DNA from: Sporosarcina quadrami
GTDB lineage: Bacteria > Bacillota > Bacilli > Bacillales_A > Planococcaceae
DNA: 50,262 bases
Direction of reading: 5' to 3'
Assembly (NCBI RefSeq): GCF_014836615.1
Contig: NZ_JACSQN010000017.1
Location: 1-50,262 of the forward strand
Part shown: positions 1-8,500 of the stretch, piece after piece
Layout of the letters: each line of letters opens with the position of its first letter
How positions within the stretch are numbered: the first letter of the stretch is position 1
The notes under the pieces: generated by a model
Told to the model about the DNA's origin: nothing
Databases searched by the model: none
The model's input: only the letters and a program-made list of their open reading frames with translations
Translations under genes and position numbers: made by a program

Positions 1-30
1 AAATCATCCGTATATTTAACCACAATAAAA

Positions 31-70
31 CACCCCAAAAGTTAGATTTTCTACTCTAACTTTTGGGGTG
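31..70. repeat. Perfect 16-bp inverted repeat resembling paired IS3-family ends
   Basis: The arms CACCCCAAAAGTTAGA (31-46) and its exact complement (55-70) are separated by 8 bases. The right arm continues to CA at 71-72, so read outward it begins TG, as IS3-family termini do. The core CCCNAAAAGTTAGA also occurs at the IS end at 50191. It could be a terminator from an upstream gene or two abutting IS-end remnants. No transposase reading frame is visible in the 30 bases to its left. Confidence 0.6.
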
Positions 71-107
71 CACTTCATTTTCAGATAAGGTGTTTTTCAT
101 TTTGTCC

Positions 108-136
108 TTGAATAACTCGGATTACAAGTACATACT
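108..136 (+). promoter_or_regulatory. Candidate sigma-A promoter of yfkAB
   Basis: TTGAAT at 108-113 and CATACT at 131-136 are separated by 17 bases, upstream of the yfkAB ribosome binding site TAGGAG (158-163). Both boxes match four of six consensus bases. This is a prediction from pattern only. Confidence 0.4.
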
Positions 137-174
137 TATTTAGTTACTTATACTTTTTAGGAGTTTTGATAAAA

Positions 175-1314
175 ATGACAAAAATCGCTGAGATTATTAC
201 AAAGAACAACGAAATGACGCCATTTCATGATCCGTGGGAAGCTTATCTGGACATGAAAGAACATGGAAAAATGACGTTATCGAGTATCGAATTCACGACT
301 ACTTATTTATGTAATATGCGTTGTGAGCATTGCGCTGTAGGTTATATGTTGCAGCCTAAGGATCCCGACGCTTTACCGATTGAGCTACTAACTGCCCGAT
401 TAGATGAAATTCCACATCTGCGCACGATTAGTATTACAGGTGGAGAGCCGATGTTTTCAAAGAAATCTGTTGAGAATGTAGTACTTCCTTTATTGAAATA
501 CGCCCATCAGCGTGGAGTTAAAACACAATTGAATTCGAACTTGACGATGCCACTTGACCGGTATGAAATGATTGCACCTTACTTAGATGTATTACATATC
601 TCGCATAACTGGGGAACAGCGGACGATTTCGTGGACGGCGGATTCGCCAATATGGAGAGACAACCACCTCGGAAACGAAGAGCAGAACAATTTGAGCGTA
701 TGATCGATAATAGCAGAGCTTTGGCTGAAATGGGGGTTATGGTTTCCGCTGAAACGATGTTGAACAAACGGACATTGCCGCATTTGAAATCGATCCATAA
801 ACAAGTTGTCGAAGAGATGAAGTGTGCTCGACATGAAATACATCCAATGTATCCAAGTGATTTTGCAAGTTCATTAGAAGTGTTGTCACTCGAGGAAACC
901 CGTAATGCGCTACATGACATATTGGATGTTCGTGATGAACAGACTTGGATGCTCTTCGGGACATTGCCATTTTATCCATGCAGCCCAAAAGAAGAAGACA
1001 CAACCTTATTAAACCGCATTTATAGCAGTAAAAATGTTTCGGTTCGAAATGATCCTGATGGACGATCACGTTTAAACGTCAATATTTTTACAGGAGATGT
1101 GATTGTCACCGATTTTGGTGACACACCACCTATGGGCAACATTTCAACTGATTCGCTTCCGAGCATGCTGGACCGTTGGTTGGAAAGCCCACTCGCCAAA
1201 ACGATTAGTTGCCATTGTCCAGCTGTTCAATGTTTAGGGCCAAATCTGCTTGTCAAAGATGCTTATTATGAGGAAGTCGATTTTACAACTAGGAAATCTG
1301 TAATAAAACGCTAG
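175..1314 (+). CDS. yfkAB: Radical SAM/CxCxxxxC protein YfkAB
   Basis: This is a radical-SAM enzyme of the YfkA/YfkB type; its reaction is unknown. The radical-SAM cluster motif CNMRCEHC (CxxxCxxC) lies near residues 45-53. A second motif near the C-terminus, CHCPAVQC, fits the CxCxxxxC signature of this family and probably binds an auxiliary iron-sulfur cluster. TGGEP follows the first motif, as expected for SAM binding. The frame is open from TTG at 166, but TAGGAG at 158-163 is only two bases from that codon and 11 from the ATG at 175, so I chose ATG. The length of 379 residues is normal. The product should be cytosolic. It stands alone ahead of ywaF. Confidence 0.88.
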   Translation: MTKIAEIITKNNEMTPFHDPWEAYLDMKEHGKMTLSSIEFTTTYLCNMRCEHCAVGYMLQPKDPDALPIELLTARLDEIPHLRTISITGGEPMFSKKSVENVVLPLLKYAHQRGVKTQLNSNLTMPLDRYEMIAPYLDVLHISHNWGTADDFVDGGFANMERQPPRKRRAEQFERMIDNSRALAEMGVMVSAETMLNKRTLPHLKSIHKQVVEEMKCARHEIHPMYPSDFASSLEVLSLEETRNALHDILDVRDEQTWMLFGTLPFYPCSPKEEDTTLLNRIYSSKNVSVRNDPDGRSRLNVNIFTGDVIVTDFGDTPPMGNISTDSLPSMLDRWLESPLAKTISCHCPAVQCLGPNLLVKDAYYEEVDFTTRKSVIKR

Positions 1315-1382
1315 GAAACGAACCCTTTATTTATTATTTCGTCTATTGTTATTGAGAGAGAAGGTTATAAGGGGTGTTGCTG

Positions 1383-2096
1383 ATGAATGAACCATTTGTC
1401 ATGTTTTCTACTGTCCATCTAGTTGCCCTCAGCGTTTTCTTAGCCGCAGTTATACTTCTGTATCGCTATCGGAAAAAGTTGAGAGTAGCACCAATCAACG
1501 CGAAACGATTTGAACGCATCGCAGCTATATCATTATTCGTCATTGATGGTTTATACTACTTATGGATGATTCAAACGGATAGATGGGGCTTGGCGTCTTC
1601 TTTACCGCTTGAGCTTTGTAGTATATCATTGTTAGCAACAATATTATTGTTATGGACGGGAAACAGGCATTTCATAGATTTTGTTTTGTTCGCAGGTATT
1701 GGCGGAGCTTTTCAAGCAATGCTTACTCCTGATTTAGATATGAATTTTCCACATTTCCGCTTTTTTCATTTTTTCTTTACACATGCAGGAATTATTCTAA
1801 CTGGACTTTATTATGTTTGGGTGAGGGGCTATAAGCCAACGTTCAAAAGTGTAGTGAAAGCATTTATTATCATTAATGCGCTAGTGCCTGCTATTATGAT
1901 CGTCAACTGGTTAGTAGATGGAAATTATATGTTTTTACAAATGAAGCCAGTGAATGGAAGTTTATTGGACTTTTTAGGGCCATATCCATGGTACCTACTA
2001 TCACTTGAAGTAGTAGCCTTTTGCATGTTTACGTTACTTTGGTTAGTTCTTCGTCAATGGAGAATTGATAGTGCGAACGGTTCGAAAGAAAAATGA
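1383..2096 (+). CDS. ywaF: YwaF family integral membrane protein (TIGR02206)
   Basis: This is a polytopic membrane protein of about 237 residues resembling B. subtilis YwaF; its function is not known. It has about six or seven hydrophobic segments, starting with VHLVALSVFLAAVILLY and ending with a C-terminal helix before a short charged tail. Family-like features are LPLELCSIS in the middle and FFFTHAGII further on. GTG, TTG and CTG codons precede the ATG in frame, but AAGGGG at 1369-1374 is eight bases from ATG 1383, which fixes the start. It lies 68 bases after yfkAB in the same direction, with no terminator visible between them. Confidence 0.8.
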   Translation: MNEPFVMFSTVHLVALSVFLAAVILLYRYRKKLRVAPINAKRFERIAAISLFVIDGLYYLWMIQTDRWGLASSLPLELCSISLLATILLLWTGNRHFIDFVLFAGIGGAFQAMLTPDLDMNFPHFRFFHFFFTHAGIILTGLYYVWVRGYKPTFKSVVKAFIIINALVPAIMIVNWLVDGNYMFLQMKPVNGSLLDFLGPYPWYLLSLEVVAFCMFTLLWLVLRQWRIDSANGSKEK

Positions 2097-2216
2097 AGAT
2101 TTAAGTTGCAGAGGAGCTGGAGGGAAAATCCGTGTTACTGTGTAGACAATCTCATACATTAAATGGTACGATTTAGAAACCAATAAGAAAACACTGTCCA
2201 CTAAGGAGGAAAAGCA

Positions 2217-2393
2217 ATGTCTGAACCAAAAGGGAAAATTAGTTTGAAAGATGCAGTCAAGCAACAGCTTGAAGCGAAAAAGAATAAGAATGCAACAAAC
2301 AAGCCAAAAGGAAACCCAATGCAACAAGGACCTAAAATGAAAAGCCAACAATCAAAACCAGTAACACAATCAAGTAGAAAAATGGGTGTCTAA
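2217..2393 (+). CDS. Small basic Lys/Gln-rich hypothetical protein, 58 residues
   Basis: This short gene starts MSEPKGKISLKDAVKQQ and is preceded by a perfect AAGGAGG at 2203-2209, seven bases from the ATG. Lys, Gln and Asn dominate, there is no hydrophobic segment and no Cys, and the second half looks disordered. It is followed at once by a strong terminator (2410-2447), so it has the layout of a complete transcription unit end. I do not recognise the family. The good ribosome binding site, the proper stop and the terminator argue that it is real although short. Confidence 0.7.
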   Translation: MSEPKGKISLKDAVKQQLEAKKNKNATNKPKGNPMQQGPKMKSQQSKPVTQSSRKMGV

Positions 2394-2409
2394 TTCGTTA
2401 TTGGCATCA

Positions 2410-2447
2410 AAAAAGGTAGAGGGGAATCAAATCCCTTCTACCTTTTT
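2410..2447. terminator. Bidirectional terminator between the 58-residue gene and ribH
   Basis: The arms at 2410-2425 and 2432-2447 pair over 16 bases with one G-U step. They are flanked by A and T runs, so the hairpin can stop transcription from both directions. Confidence 0.85.
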
Positions 2448-2452
2448 GTTTC

Positions 2453-2920
2453 TTAATCCATTTGTTTTAACAAGTTTGCCATTTCAATAGCAGCTATTCC
2501 AACGTCCCAACCTTTATTGCCGGCTTTCGTACCTGCCCGCTCTACAGCTTGTTCAATCGTTTCAGTCGTCAAAATACCAAATAATACTGGAATACCTTCT
2601 GTCATATTCAGTGAGGCAACACCCTTTGATACTTCACTGCAGACGTAGTCAAAGTGAGGTGTTGCTCCTCTTATCACTGTACCCAAAGTGATAATCGCAT
2701 CATATTTTTTTGACGATGCCATTTTTTTTGCAACGATCGGTATTTCAAACGCACCTGGTACCCAGGCGATTTCAATATTGTTCGTTGACACCCCGTGTCT
2801 AATTAACGCATCTTGCGCTCCGCCAAGCAGTTTTCCTGTAATGAATTCATTAAATCTGGATACGACTATTCCTATTCGCAAATCCGTTCCAATTAAATGG
2901 CCTTCATACGTAACGTTCAT
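2453..2920 (-). CDS. ribH: 6,7-dimethyl-8-ribityllumazine synthase
   Basis: RibH condenses 3,4-dihydroxy-2-butanone 4-phosphate with the ribitylaminopyrimidine to form lumazine, the step before riboflavin; the family forms a 60-subunit capsid. [20 protein letters not shown] and [17 protein letters not shown] are the typical substrate-binding stretches, and the C-terminal [11 protein letters not shown] carries phosphate-binding residues. The frame begins at 2926, but GAGGGGG is too close to that ATG and about nine bases from the ATG at 2920, giving the usual MNVTYEG start. It is the last gene of the rib operon. The ribBA stop overlaps its ribosome binding site, which suggests translational coupling. 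Confidence 0.96.
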   Translation of the reverse strand: MNVTYEGHLIGTDLRIGIVVSRFNEFITGKLLGGAQDALIRHGVSTNNIEIAWVPGAFEIPIVAKKMASSKKYDAIITLGTVIRGATPHFDYVCSEVSKGVASLNMTEGIPVLFGILTTETIEQAVERAGTKAGNKGWDVGIAAIEMANLLKQMD

Positions 2921-2933
2921 GCCCATTTCCCCC

Positions 2934-4127
2934 TCATAAATTCAATAAATGACCCATCTTAATTTGCTTTGTATGCATGTATTTTTCATTAGCTTGTTGT
3001 ACAGGTACTTCCAATTGTATGCGTTTTGTAATTGTAATTCCGAATGTTTGTAGACTTTTTATTTTCCGCGGGTTATTTGTTAGCAATTTTATTTGCGTAC
3101 ATGATAGATCTGTTAATATTTGAGCGCTCAAGTAGTACTCTCGCAAATCATCATCGAATCCTAATAAGGCGTTTGCCTCGACTGTGTCATAGCCTTGTTC
3201 TTGAAGTTTATAAGCTTTCATTTTATTGACGAGTCCGATGCCTCGTCCTTCTTGACGCATATAGAGCAAAACGCCGACTCCTGCTTCTTCTATGTGCTCG
3301 AGAGCTGCATGTAGCTGAGGACCGCAATCACAACGGCATGAACCAAAAACGTCACCTGTCAAACACTCAGAATGTATTCTGACGAGAGGGGAGTCGGCAC
3401 TCTTCAAACAACCTTTTACGAAAGCAATATGCTCTTTACCCGTCAATTTTTCAACATACGTATACGCTGTGAAATCTCCAAATGCAGTCGGTAAATGAGT
3501 ATCGACGATCCGTTCAATAAGTACTTCATTTTTTTTCCGGTAAGCGACTATTTGTTCGATCGTTAAAATAACTAAATCATGCTTGTTTGCGATTTTTTCA
3601 AGTGCCTCACCTGTAGCCATTGTGCCATCCGCATTCATAATTTCACAAATGACTCCAGCAGGCTGTGCACCTGATAAAATTGCCAAGTCGACAGCTGCTT
3701 CTGTATGTCCAGCACGTGTTAACACGCCGCCTTCCTTGGCCATTAAAGGGAAAATATGTCCTGGTCGTCTAAAATCTGTCGGTTTGAGTGTTTGATCTAG
3801 CATTCTTAAAATGGTTTCCGATCGTTCAAATGCGGATATTCCTGTATGCACATCTGCATGATCAATACTCACTGTAAAGGCAGTGCCATGCACATCGGTA
3901 TTAGCTGAAACCATAGGAATTAACGCTAACTGATCACATTTTTGTTGATTAATCGGCACACATATTAACCCTCTGCCTTCAGTCGCCATAAAGTTAATCA
4001 TTTCAGGTGTTGCAAATTCTGCCAACGCTACAAAATCGCCTTCATTTTCGCGGTTTTCGTCATCCACTACAATAATAGCTTTACCTTGTCTCAATTCTTC
4101 AATTGCTTTTTCAACAGTAGCAAACAT
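2934..4127 (-). CDS. ribBA: Bifunctional DHBP synthase / GTP cyclohydrolase II
   Basis: RibBA starts both branches of riboflavin synthesis. The N-terminal half (about 1-200) makes 3,4-dihydroxy-2-butanone 4-phosphate from ribulose 5-phosphate; [11 protein letters not shown] near residues 22-32 and GHTEAAVDL are its active-site motifs. The C-terminal half opens the GTP ring; [17 protein letters not shown] holds the three Cys zinc ligands and RQEGRGIGL the substrate-binding segment. The length of 397 residues is normal for the fused form. The gene lies 13 bases after ribE. GAGG about 11 bases ahead of ATG 4127 serves as its ribosome binding site. Confidence 0.96.
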   Translation of the reverse strand: MFATVEKAIEELRQGKAIIVVDDENRENEGDFVALAEFATPEMINFMATEGRGLICVPINQQKCDQLALIPMVSANTDVHGTAFTVSIDHADVHTGISAFERSETILRMLDQTLKPTDFRRPGHIFPLMAKEGGVLTRAGHTEAAVDLAILSGAQPAGVICEIMNADGTMATGEALEKIANKHDLVILTIEQIVAYRKKNEVLIERIVDTHLPTAFGDFTAYTYVEKLTGKEHIAFVKGCLKSADSPLVRIHSECLTGDVFGSCRCDCGPQLHAALEHIEEAGVGVLLYMRQEGRGIGLVNKMKAYKLQEQGYDTVEANALLGFDDDLREYYLSAQILTDLSCTQIKLLTNNPRKIKSLQTFGITITKRIQLEVPVQQANEKYMHTKQIKMGHLLNL

Positions 4128-4140
4128 CCCTCACACATCC

Positions 4141-4791
4141 TCATCCTATAAATCCATTCATAGTAAGTGACTCCATAGTCAACCCGCCATCCGAATGCGT
4201 TTTCTGTTTCATAAGTATTCGTTCTATATATTTCGCTAAAATATCACATTCAATATTTACATAGTCTCCTATACGTCTCTGTCCAATAATCGAATCAATT
4301 TGTGTAGTTGGAATAAGTGAAATCGTAAAACCTTTGTCAAATACATTAATAATTGTCAATGAAGTTCCGTCAACAGTAACTGATCCTTTCGGCACAAGAT
4401 AGATAAGGAGACTATCATCGATATGGATATCCACGTAAAGTGCATTTTCTTTTTTGCGTAAATCTGCAATCTTTCCTATCGAGTCGATATGTCCTGACAC
4501 AATATGTCCACCGAAGCGACCGTTAGCAGGCATAGCTCGCTCTAAATTCACAGCATTTCCACGCTTCATGTATGATAATGTCGTAGCTTTAAAAGTCTCA
4601 GGCATTATATCAGCAATGAAGTGCGTTGCCGTATACGTTGAGACTGTGAGACAGACACCGTTTACAGAAATACTATCGCCTTTGGTCACATCAGACAGTA
4701 CTTTTGAGCATCCTATAACGAGTTGCATACAAGATGAGCCCCTAGTTATTGCATTCACCATTCCTATTTCTTCTACAATACCTGTAAACAA
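4141..4791 (-). CDS. ribE: Riboflavin synthase alpha subunit
   Basis: This enzyme dismutates two lumazines to riboflavin and the pyrimidine that is recycled. It has the two homologous barrels of the family: MFTGIVEEIG opens the first, and GGHIVSGHID near the middle opens the second. The start codon is TTG at 4789-4791, immediately after the ribD stop TGA and in the same frame, with GGGGGTG just upstream inside ribD. Translation is therefore likely to be coupled by termination and restart. At 216 residues the length is as expected. Confidence 0.95.
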   Translation of the reverse strand: MFTGIVEEIGMVNAITRGSSCMQLVIGCSKVLSDVTKGDSISVNGVCLTVSTYTATHFIADIMPETFKATTLSYMKRGNAVNLERAMPANGRFGGHIVSGHIDSIGKIADLRKKENALYVDIHIDDSLLIYLVPKGSVTVDGTSLTIINVFDKGFTISLIPTTQIDSIIGQRRIGDYVNIECDILAKYIERILMKQKTHSDGGLTMESLTMNGFIG

Positions 4792-5880
4792 TCATTGTTC
4801 ACCCCCATCTGAAAAAAGAGCGTGAATTCGAATGTCGTTATCAAAGTTTTTTACATCAATGATATTCAGATATACAGATTCAGATATGAGAGAGCGTGAA
4901 TTATCCATGAATAGGGAAGGGCCATTACCAATTAGCTTGGGTGCCATATACAAATACACTTCATTCGCTAAACACGCGTCGATAAAACTAGAATGGATTT
5001 GACTGCCTCCTTCAATGAGCAGTTTCATCACATTTTTTTGTCCAAGACGTTTAACAACTTCGCATAAAAAATCTACATCAGAAGGAATGCTCTCAATAGT
5101 GACGAGCGGGAATTCCTCATAGCGATGACTAGTTTCAATGGATTCATTCGTGAAAATGATGGTTTCAGCAGCTTTGTCCATAATGACATGTGCACTGGTC
5201 GGCGTCCTAAGACGCCTGTCTAAAATAACTCGTATTGGGTTCTTTCCACCATGGGGCAAACGGGTGGTGAGGAAAGGATTATCGTGAAGAATCGTATTTA
5301 CACCTACAACAATTGCATCATGGGTATGGCGGAGGGTATGGACGTCCAATCTTGACTGTTCTGAAGTAATCCATTTGCTATCCCCGGTATGCGTTGCTAG
5401 ACGACCGTCTAGAGTAGTGGCGGCCTTCAATGTAATATACGGTTGTTTGTTTTTACTAAAATGAAAATATGCCCGATTAATAAAATCTGCCTCTTCTTTG
5501 CACACATTTACAATCACTTCGATTCCTGCAGCTCTAAGAAGCCTTATCCCTCGACCATTGACGAGAGGATTAGGATCTGTAGATGCGATGAAAACACGGC
5601 GAATACCGCTATTGATAATAGCATTTGTACACGGCGGCGTTTTCCCGGTATGTGCACACGGCTCAAGTGTAACGTAGAGGTCAGCTTCACTTGCATGAAT
5701 GCCTGCCATTACTAAAGCATGCACTTCAGCATGAGGCATTCCAGCTTGAATATGCATGCCTATCCCTACAACTTGGCCATTCTTGACACATACTGCCCCG
5801 ACTAGTGGGTTTGGAGAAGTATGGCCTTCTGCTGTTTTCGCAAGGTCAACTGCCAATTTCATATAATCTTCATGATTCAT
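4792..5880 (-). CDS. ribD: Bifunctional pyrimidine deaminase/reductase RibD
   Basis: RibD deaminates and then reduces the ring-opened GTP product in riboflavin synthesis. The deaminase domain (about 1-145) carries the zinc motifs HAEVHAL and EPCAHTGKTPPC. The reductase domain follows with TLDGRLATHTGDSKWIT and IEGGSQIHSSFI for NADPH and substrate. The frame is open upstream to 6114, but that stretch is the FMN riboswitch. ATG 5880 with GAAAGGGGG at 5888-5896 is the real start, giving 362 residues. It is the first gene of the operon and the direct target of the riboswitch. Confidence 0.95.
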   Translation of the reverse strand: MNHEDYMKLAVDLAKTAEGHTSPNPLVGAVCVKNGQVVGIGMHIQAGMPHAEVHALVMAGIHASEADLYVTLEPCAHTGKTPPCTNAIINSGIRRVFIASTDPNPLVNGRGIRLLRAAGIEVIVNVCKEEADFINRAYFHFSKNKQPYITLKAATTLDGRLATHTGDSKWITSEQSRLDVHTLRHTHDAIVVGVNTILHDNPFLTTRLPHGGKNPIRVILDRRLRTPTSAHVIMDKAAETIIFTNESIETSHRYEEFPLVTIESIPSDVDFLCEVVKRLGQKNVMKLLIEGGSQIHSSFIDACLANEVYLYMAPKLIGNGPSLFMDNSRSLISESVYLNIIDVKNFDNDIRIHALFSDGGEQ

Positions 5881-5887
5881 CGCTTTT

Positions 5888-5924
5888 CCCCCTTTCTTAA
5901 TTGAAAGGGCAGATAGTAAAGGGC
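5888..5924 (-). promoter_or_regulatory. Hairpin masking the ribD ribosome binding site
   Basis: Seven base pairs form between 5890-5896 and 5903-5909 around a 6-base loop, and the 3' arm is the ribD Shine-Dalgarno sequence. A second copy of the anti-SD string (GCCCTTT on the minus strand, 5918-5924) lies just upstream. There is no U-run after the hairpin, so control of translation rather than termination fits best. Confidence 0.65.
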
Positions 5925-5940
5925 ATGGCGAATAAACACT

Positions 5941-6086
5941 AACAACTTCTCCCATCCAGACTTTAACTGTCGGTGCCGGAGTTACACCAGCTCCACCGTC
6001 TTCATAGTAGAAGAACGGGTCACGGACTAACGAGCTAAATGCTCGATCACCGCCGGTAAGGAATTTCACCTTGCCCCGAAGTGTTG
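5941..6086 (-). promoter_or_regulatory. FMN riboswitch (RFN element)
   Basis: Read on the minus strand, the conserved blocks occur in the right order: CTTCGGGGCAAGG, ACCGGCGGTGAT, AGTCCGTGACCCG, GGTGGAGCTGGTGTAA and CTCCGGCACCGACAGT, then CTGGATGGGAGAAG. They match the RFN element that senses flavin mononucleotide ahead of rib operons. It lies about 60 bases upstream of the ribD start. Confidence 0.95.
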
Positions 6087-6104
6087 GTTTATTATGCCGA
6101 TTCA

Positions 6105-6133
6105 AATTTAGCATACATTCTTTCGTAAGCCAA
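6105..6133 (-). promoter_or_regulatory. Candidate sigma-A promoter of the rib operon
   Basis: On the minus strand TTGGCT (6128-6133) and TAAATT (6105-6110) are 17 bases apart, which would start the transcript just ahead of the riboswitch. Each box matches four of six consensus bases. Confidence 0.45.
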
Positions 6134-6422
6134 CTACGCCTCTTTAATCCATGTTCGCTAAAGTATGAATTTAAATCGTTCTTACGCGCTTTACATGATA
6201 ATATAAAGTGTAAACCGTGATTTTAAGCATGCAAAACTCGAACAAATTCTCCAATCTGTAGGACAAATACAGTAAAACTAAAATGAATCGATTGAAATAA
6301 TCATATTGAAAAAATCTCTTTGTTTTTGAACCAGTTATTTTGAATACAATAACGATAAGACGGGCAATCATTTTTTCATATGCTAGTAATGTATCAAAGA
6401 AGCGACGAAATAAGCCAAATAG
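6134..6422. other. AT-rich intergenic stretch between the rib and mevalonate operons
   Basis: No convincing gene lies here. A 66-codon minus frame (6171-6371) has no ribosome binding site and an unlikely composition. Apart from the two flanking promoters I see no further structure. Confidence 0.6.
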
Positions 6423-6451
6423 CTGAAAAGAAGCTGTATGTGCCCTATAAT
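6423..6451 (+). promoter_or_regulatory. Candidate sigma-A promoter of the mevalonate operon
   Basis: CTGAAA at 6423-6428 and a perfect TATAAT at 6446-6451 are 17 bases apart. The transcript would begin near 6458, about 58 bases ahead of mvk. Confidence 0.55.
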
Positions 6452-6515
6452 GAAAAAGAATTAATTCGCATTAAATGATCTCAATCGTTAATTTTTTAAG
6501 AAGTGAGGGACACGC

Positions 6516-7466
6516 ATGTCCAGAAGAGCAGAAGGAATAGCCCATGGAAAGGTAATCTTGATTGGGGAACATTCAGTTGTATACGATAAGCCTGCGATCG
6601 CCATCCCTTTTCATGAAGTGAATGTAAAAGCGATCGTTGGGCAAGGTGAATTGACCGATGGGAAAAACACAATATGGTTTTCAAGCAAATATTTCAACGG
6701 TGTTCTTCTCGATGCACCTGATGAGCTTTCCGGCATTAAAGCAAGTGTGGATGAAACATTTGAACTGTTGAATGTATCACCTGCCAATTTGGCTATTCAT
6801 ATCGAGTCAACGATTCCGTCAGGGAGAGGCCTAGGATCGAGTGCAGCGGTTGCGCATGCTGTCGTAAAAGCCATTTTCAATTATTATGATGCACCGCTAA
6901 GGAAAGATGTTCAAATGCATCTCGTCCAGATTGCAGAAACACATGCTCATGGTAATCCTAGTGGCATCGACATGGAAGCAACATGTAATAATTCTCCGAT
7001 TTGGTTCCAAAAAGGTAAAGAAACAAAATCGTTAATGATTGAAAAACCGATACATATCGTGGTTGCTGATTCCGGACAATTTGGTGATACGCGTACAGCT
7101 GTAGAAAATATCCGATCCATGTATCGGAATAACTTAGCAGTTGCGCGGAAATCGATAGATCTGTTAGGGGACTATACATTTGAATGCCAACAAGCTTTAG
7201 CAGTTGGTGACTTGTCTCAAGTGGGAACGTGTCTGAATCTCGCACAACAGGAACTGTCCATACTCGGAGTAAGTGATAAAGTGTTGGACAAGCTTATTAT
7301 GAACGCAAGAAACAATGGCGCGCTAGGTGCAAAATTGACTGGAGGCGGCAGAGGCGGATGTATTCTTGCACTCGCGAAAGACGAGCAGCATGCTGAAGTT
7401 TTAAGTGCTTCCTTGAAAGAAGCAGGTGCTTATCAAACCTGGAAGAGCGTAATAGCTCGTCATTAA
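6516..7466 (+). CDS. mvk: Mevalonate kinase
   Basis: This GHMP-family kinase phosphorylates mevalonate at O-5 and commits it to isopentenyl diphosphate. GKVILIGEHSVVYDKPA near the N-terminus contains the Glu-His pair of the family. PSGRGLGSSAAVAHA is the GHMP phosphate-binding loop, and GNPSGIDMEA contains the expected acidic catalytic residue. KLTGGGRGGC is the third conserved motif. Its 316 residues are typical of the short Gram-positive form. GAGGG at 6505-6509 precedes ATG 6516. It is the first gene of a four-gene operon with mvaD, pmk and fni. Confidence 0.95.
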   Translation: MSRRAEGIAHGKVILIGEHSVVYDKPAIAIPFHEVNVKAIVGQGELTDGKNTIWFSSKYFNGVLLDAPDELSGIKASVDETFELLNVSPANLAIHIESTIPSGRGLGSSAAVAHAVVKAIFNYYDAPLRKDVQMHLVQIAETHAHGNPSGIDMEATCNNSPIWFQKGKETKSLMIEKPIHIVVADSGQFGDTRTAVENIRSMYRNNLAVARKSIDLLGDYTFECQQALAVGDLSQVGTCLNLAQQELSILGVSDKVLDKLIMNARNNGALGAKLTGGGRGGCILALAKDEQHAEVLSASLKEAGAYQTWKSVIARH

Positions 7467-7501
7467 GAAGTTCTAGAAGAGAATGAAGTGAGGGGAACAA
7501 A

Positions 7502-8482
7502 ATGAAGGCAACTGCGCGAGCGCATACAAATATAGCATTAATTAAATACTGGGGAAAAAGAGACGAACAATTGTTCTTACCGATGAATAATAGCATTTCC
7601 ATCACACTTGATCGCTTTTACACAACTACTTCAGTCACATTTAGAGATGATTTACAGGCGGATGTTTTCGTTTTAGATGGAAAAGAATTAGGTGGAGATG
7701 AACTAGGAAAGATTTCACGTTTTCTAGATCTTGTTAGACGTACTGCGAATTACCGCGGGTTTGCAATTGTAGATTCGTTAAATGACGTTCCGACTGCAGC
7801 TGGTTTTGCTTCGTCTGCATCCGGTTTTGCTGCATTAGCGGCGGCATCGACAAAAGCACTTGGATTCGACATTTCTAATGAGGGCTTATCCATACTCGCT
7901 CGACAAGGATCAGGCTCAGCTAGCCGTTCCATCTACGGAGGTTATGCAGAGTGGCATAAAGGTGTTCGACAAGACGGCACCGATTCGTTTGCAACGCAGA
8001 TAATGCCTGAAAGCTTTTGGGATCTGAGTGTTCTGTCTGTCATGGTGGAGGCGAAACAGAAGAAGGTCCTTAGTAGAGAAGGAATGAGAAGGACTGTTGA
8101 AACTTCTCCATTCTATACCGGCTGGTTAGATTCATTAGAATCAGATTTGTCTTCTGCGAGAGAAGCAATACATACGCAAGACTTTGAACGACTTGGCACA
8201 GTTCTAGAACGAAATGCGATGAAAATGCACGCAACTACATTAGGCGCACAACCGCCATTCCTTTATTGGACAGGTGCAACAATTGACGTCATGCAAGCTG
8301 TGCAGGAAATGCGTGAGAATGGCATATTAGCCTATTTCACAATCGACGCTGGTCCTAATGTCAAAGTGATTTGCCAGCCTGCAGATGAGGACGTTGTAAA
8401 GATGCGACTACTGCAACTGGAATGTGTGCGCAACATCTTCCCATGCCATCCAGGCCCAGGAATTCAATACTTGAATACATAA
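7502..8482 (+). CDS. mvaD: Diphosphomevalonate decarboxylase
   Basis: MvaD uses ATP to decarboxylate mevalonate 5-diphosphate to isopentenyl diphosphate. The N-terminal ATARAHTNIALIKYWGKRD is the family signature, and PTAAGFASSASGFAALA is the phosphate-binding loop of this GHMP enzyme. GSGSASRSIYGGYAEW and FTIDAGPNVKV follow in the usual places. The length of 326 residues is normal. It starts 35 bases after mvk behind AGTGAGGGG. Its stop at 8480-8482 lies 18 bases before the pmk start. Confidence 0.96.
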   Translation: MKATARAHTNIALIKYWGKRDEQLFLPMNNSISITLDRFYTTTSVTFRDDLQADVFVLDGKELGGDELGKISRFLDLVRRTANYRGFAIVDSLNDVPTAAGFASSASGFAALAAASTKALGFDISNEGLSILARQGSGSASRSIYGGYAEWHKGVRQDGTDSFATQIMPESFWDLSVLSVMVEAKQKKVLSREGMRRTVETSPFYTGWLDSLESDLSSAREAIHTQDFERLGTVLERNAMKMHATTLGAQPPFLYWTGATIDVMQAVQEMRENGILAYFTIDAGPNVKVICQPADEDVVKMRLLQLECVRNIFPCHPGPGIQYLNT

Positions 8483-8500
8483 GTGAAAGGACGTGCATAC

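Noticed and set aside
2043..2351. 102-codon minus frame opposite ywaF and the 58-residue gene
   Set aside because: It lies across two plus-strand genes and their ribosome binding sites, and its Phe/Leu-rich composition is that of an antisense shadow.
5881..6114. N-terminal extension of ribD to 6114
   Set aside because: The added 78 codons lie over the FMN riboswitch and the masking hairpin, and ATG 5880 has a strong ribosome binding site and the family start.
6171..6371. 66-codon minus-strand frame between the rib and mvk operons
   Set aside because: It has no ribosome binding site, is AT-driven and rich in Ile, Phe and Tyr, and lies upstream of the rib promoter.
6380..6478. Plus-strand 32-codon frame ahead of mvk
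   Set aside because: It has no ribosome binding site, and the likely mvk promoter (6423-6451) lies inside it.
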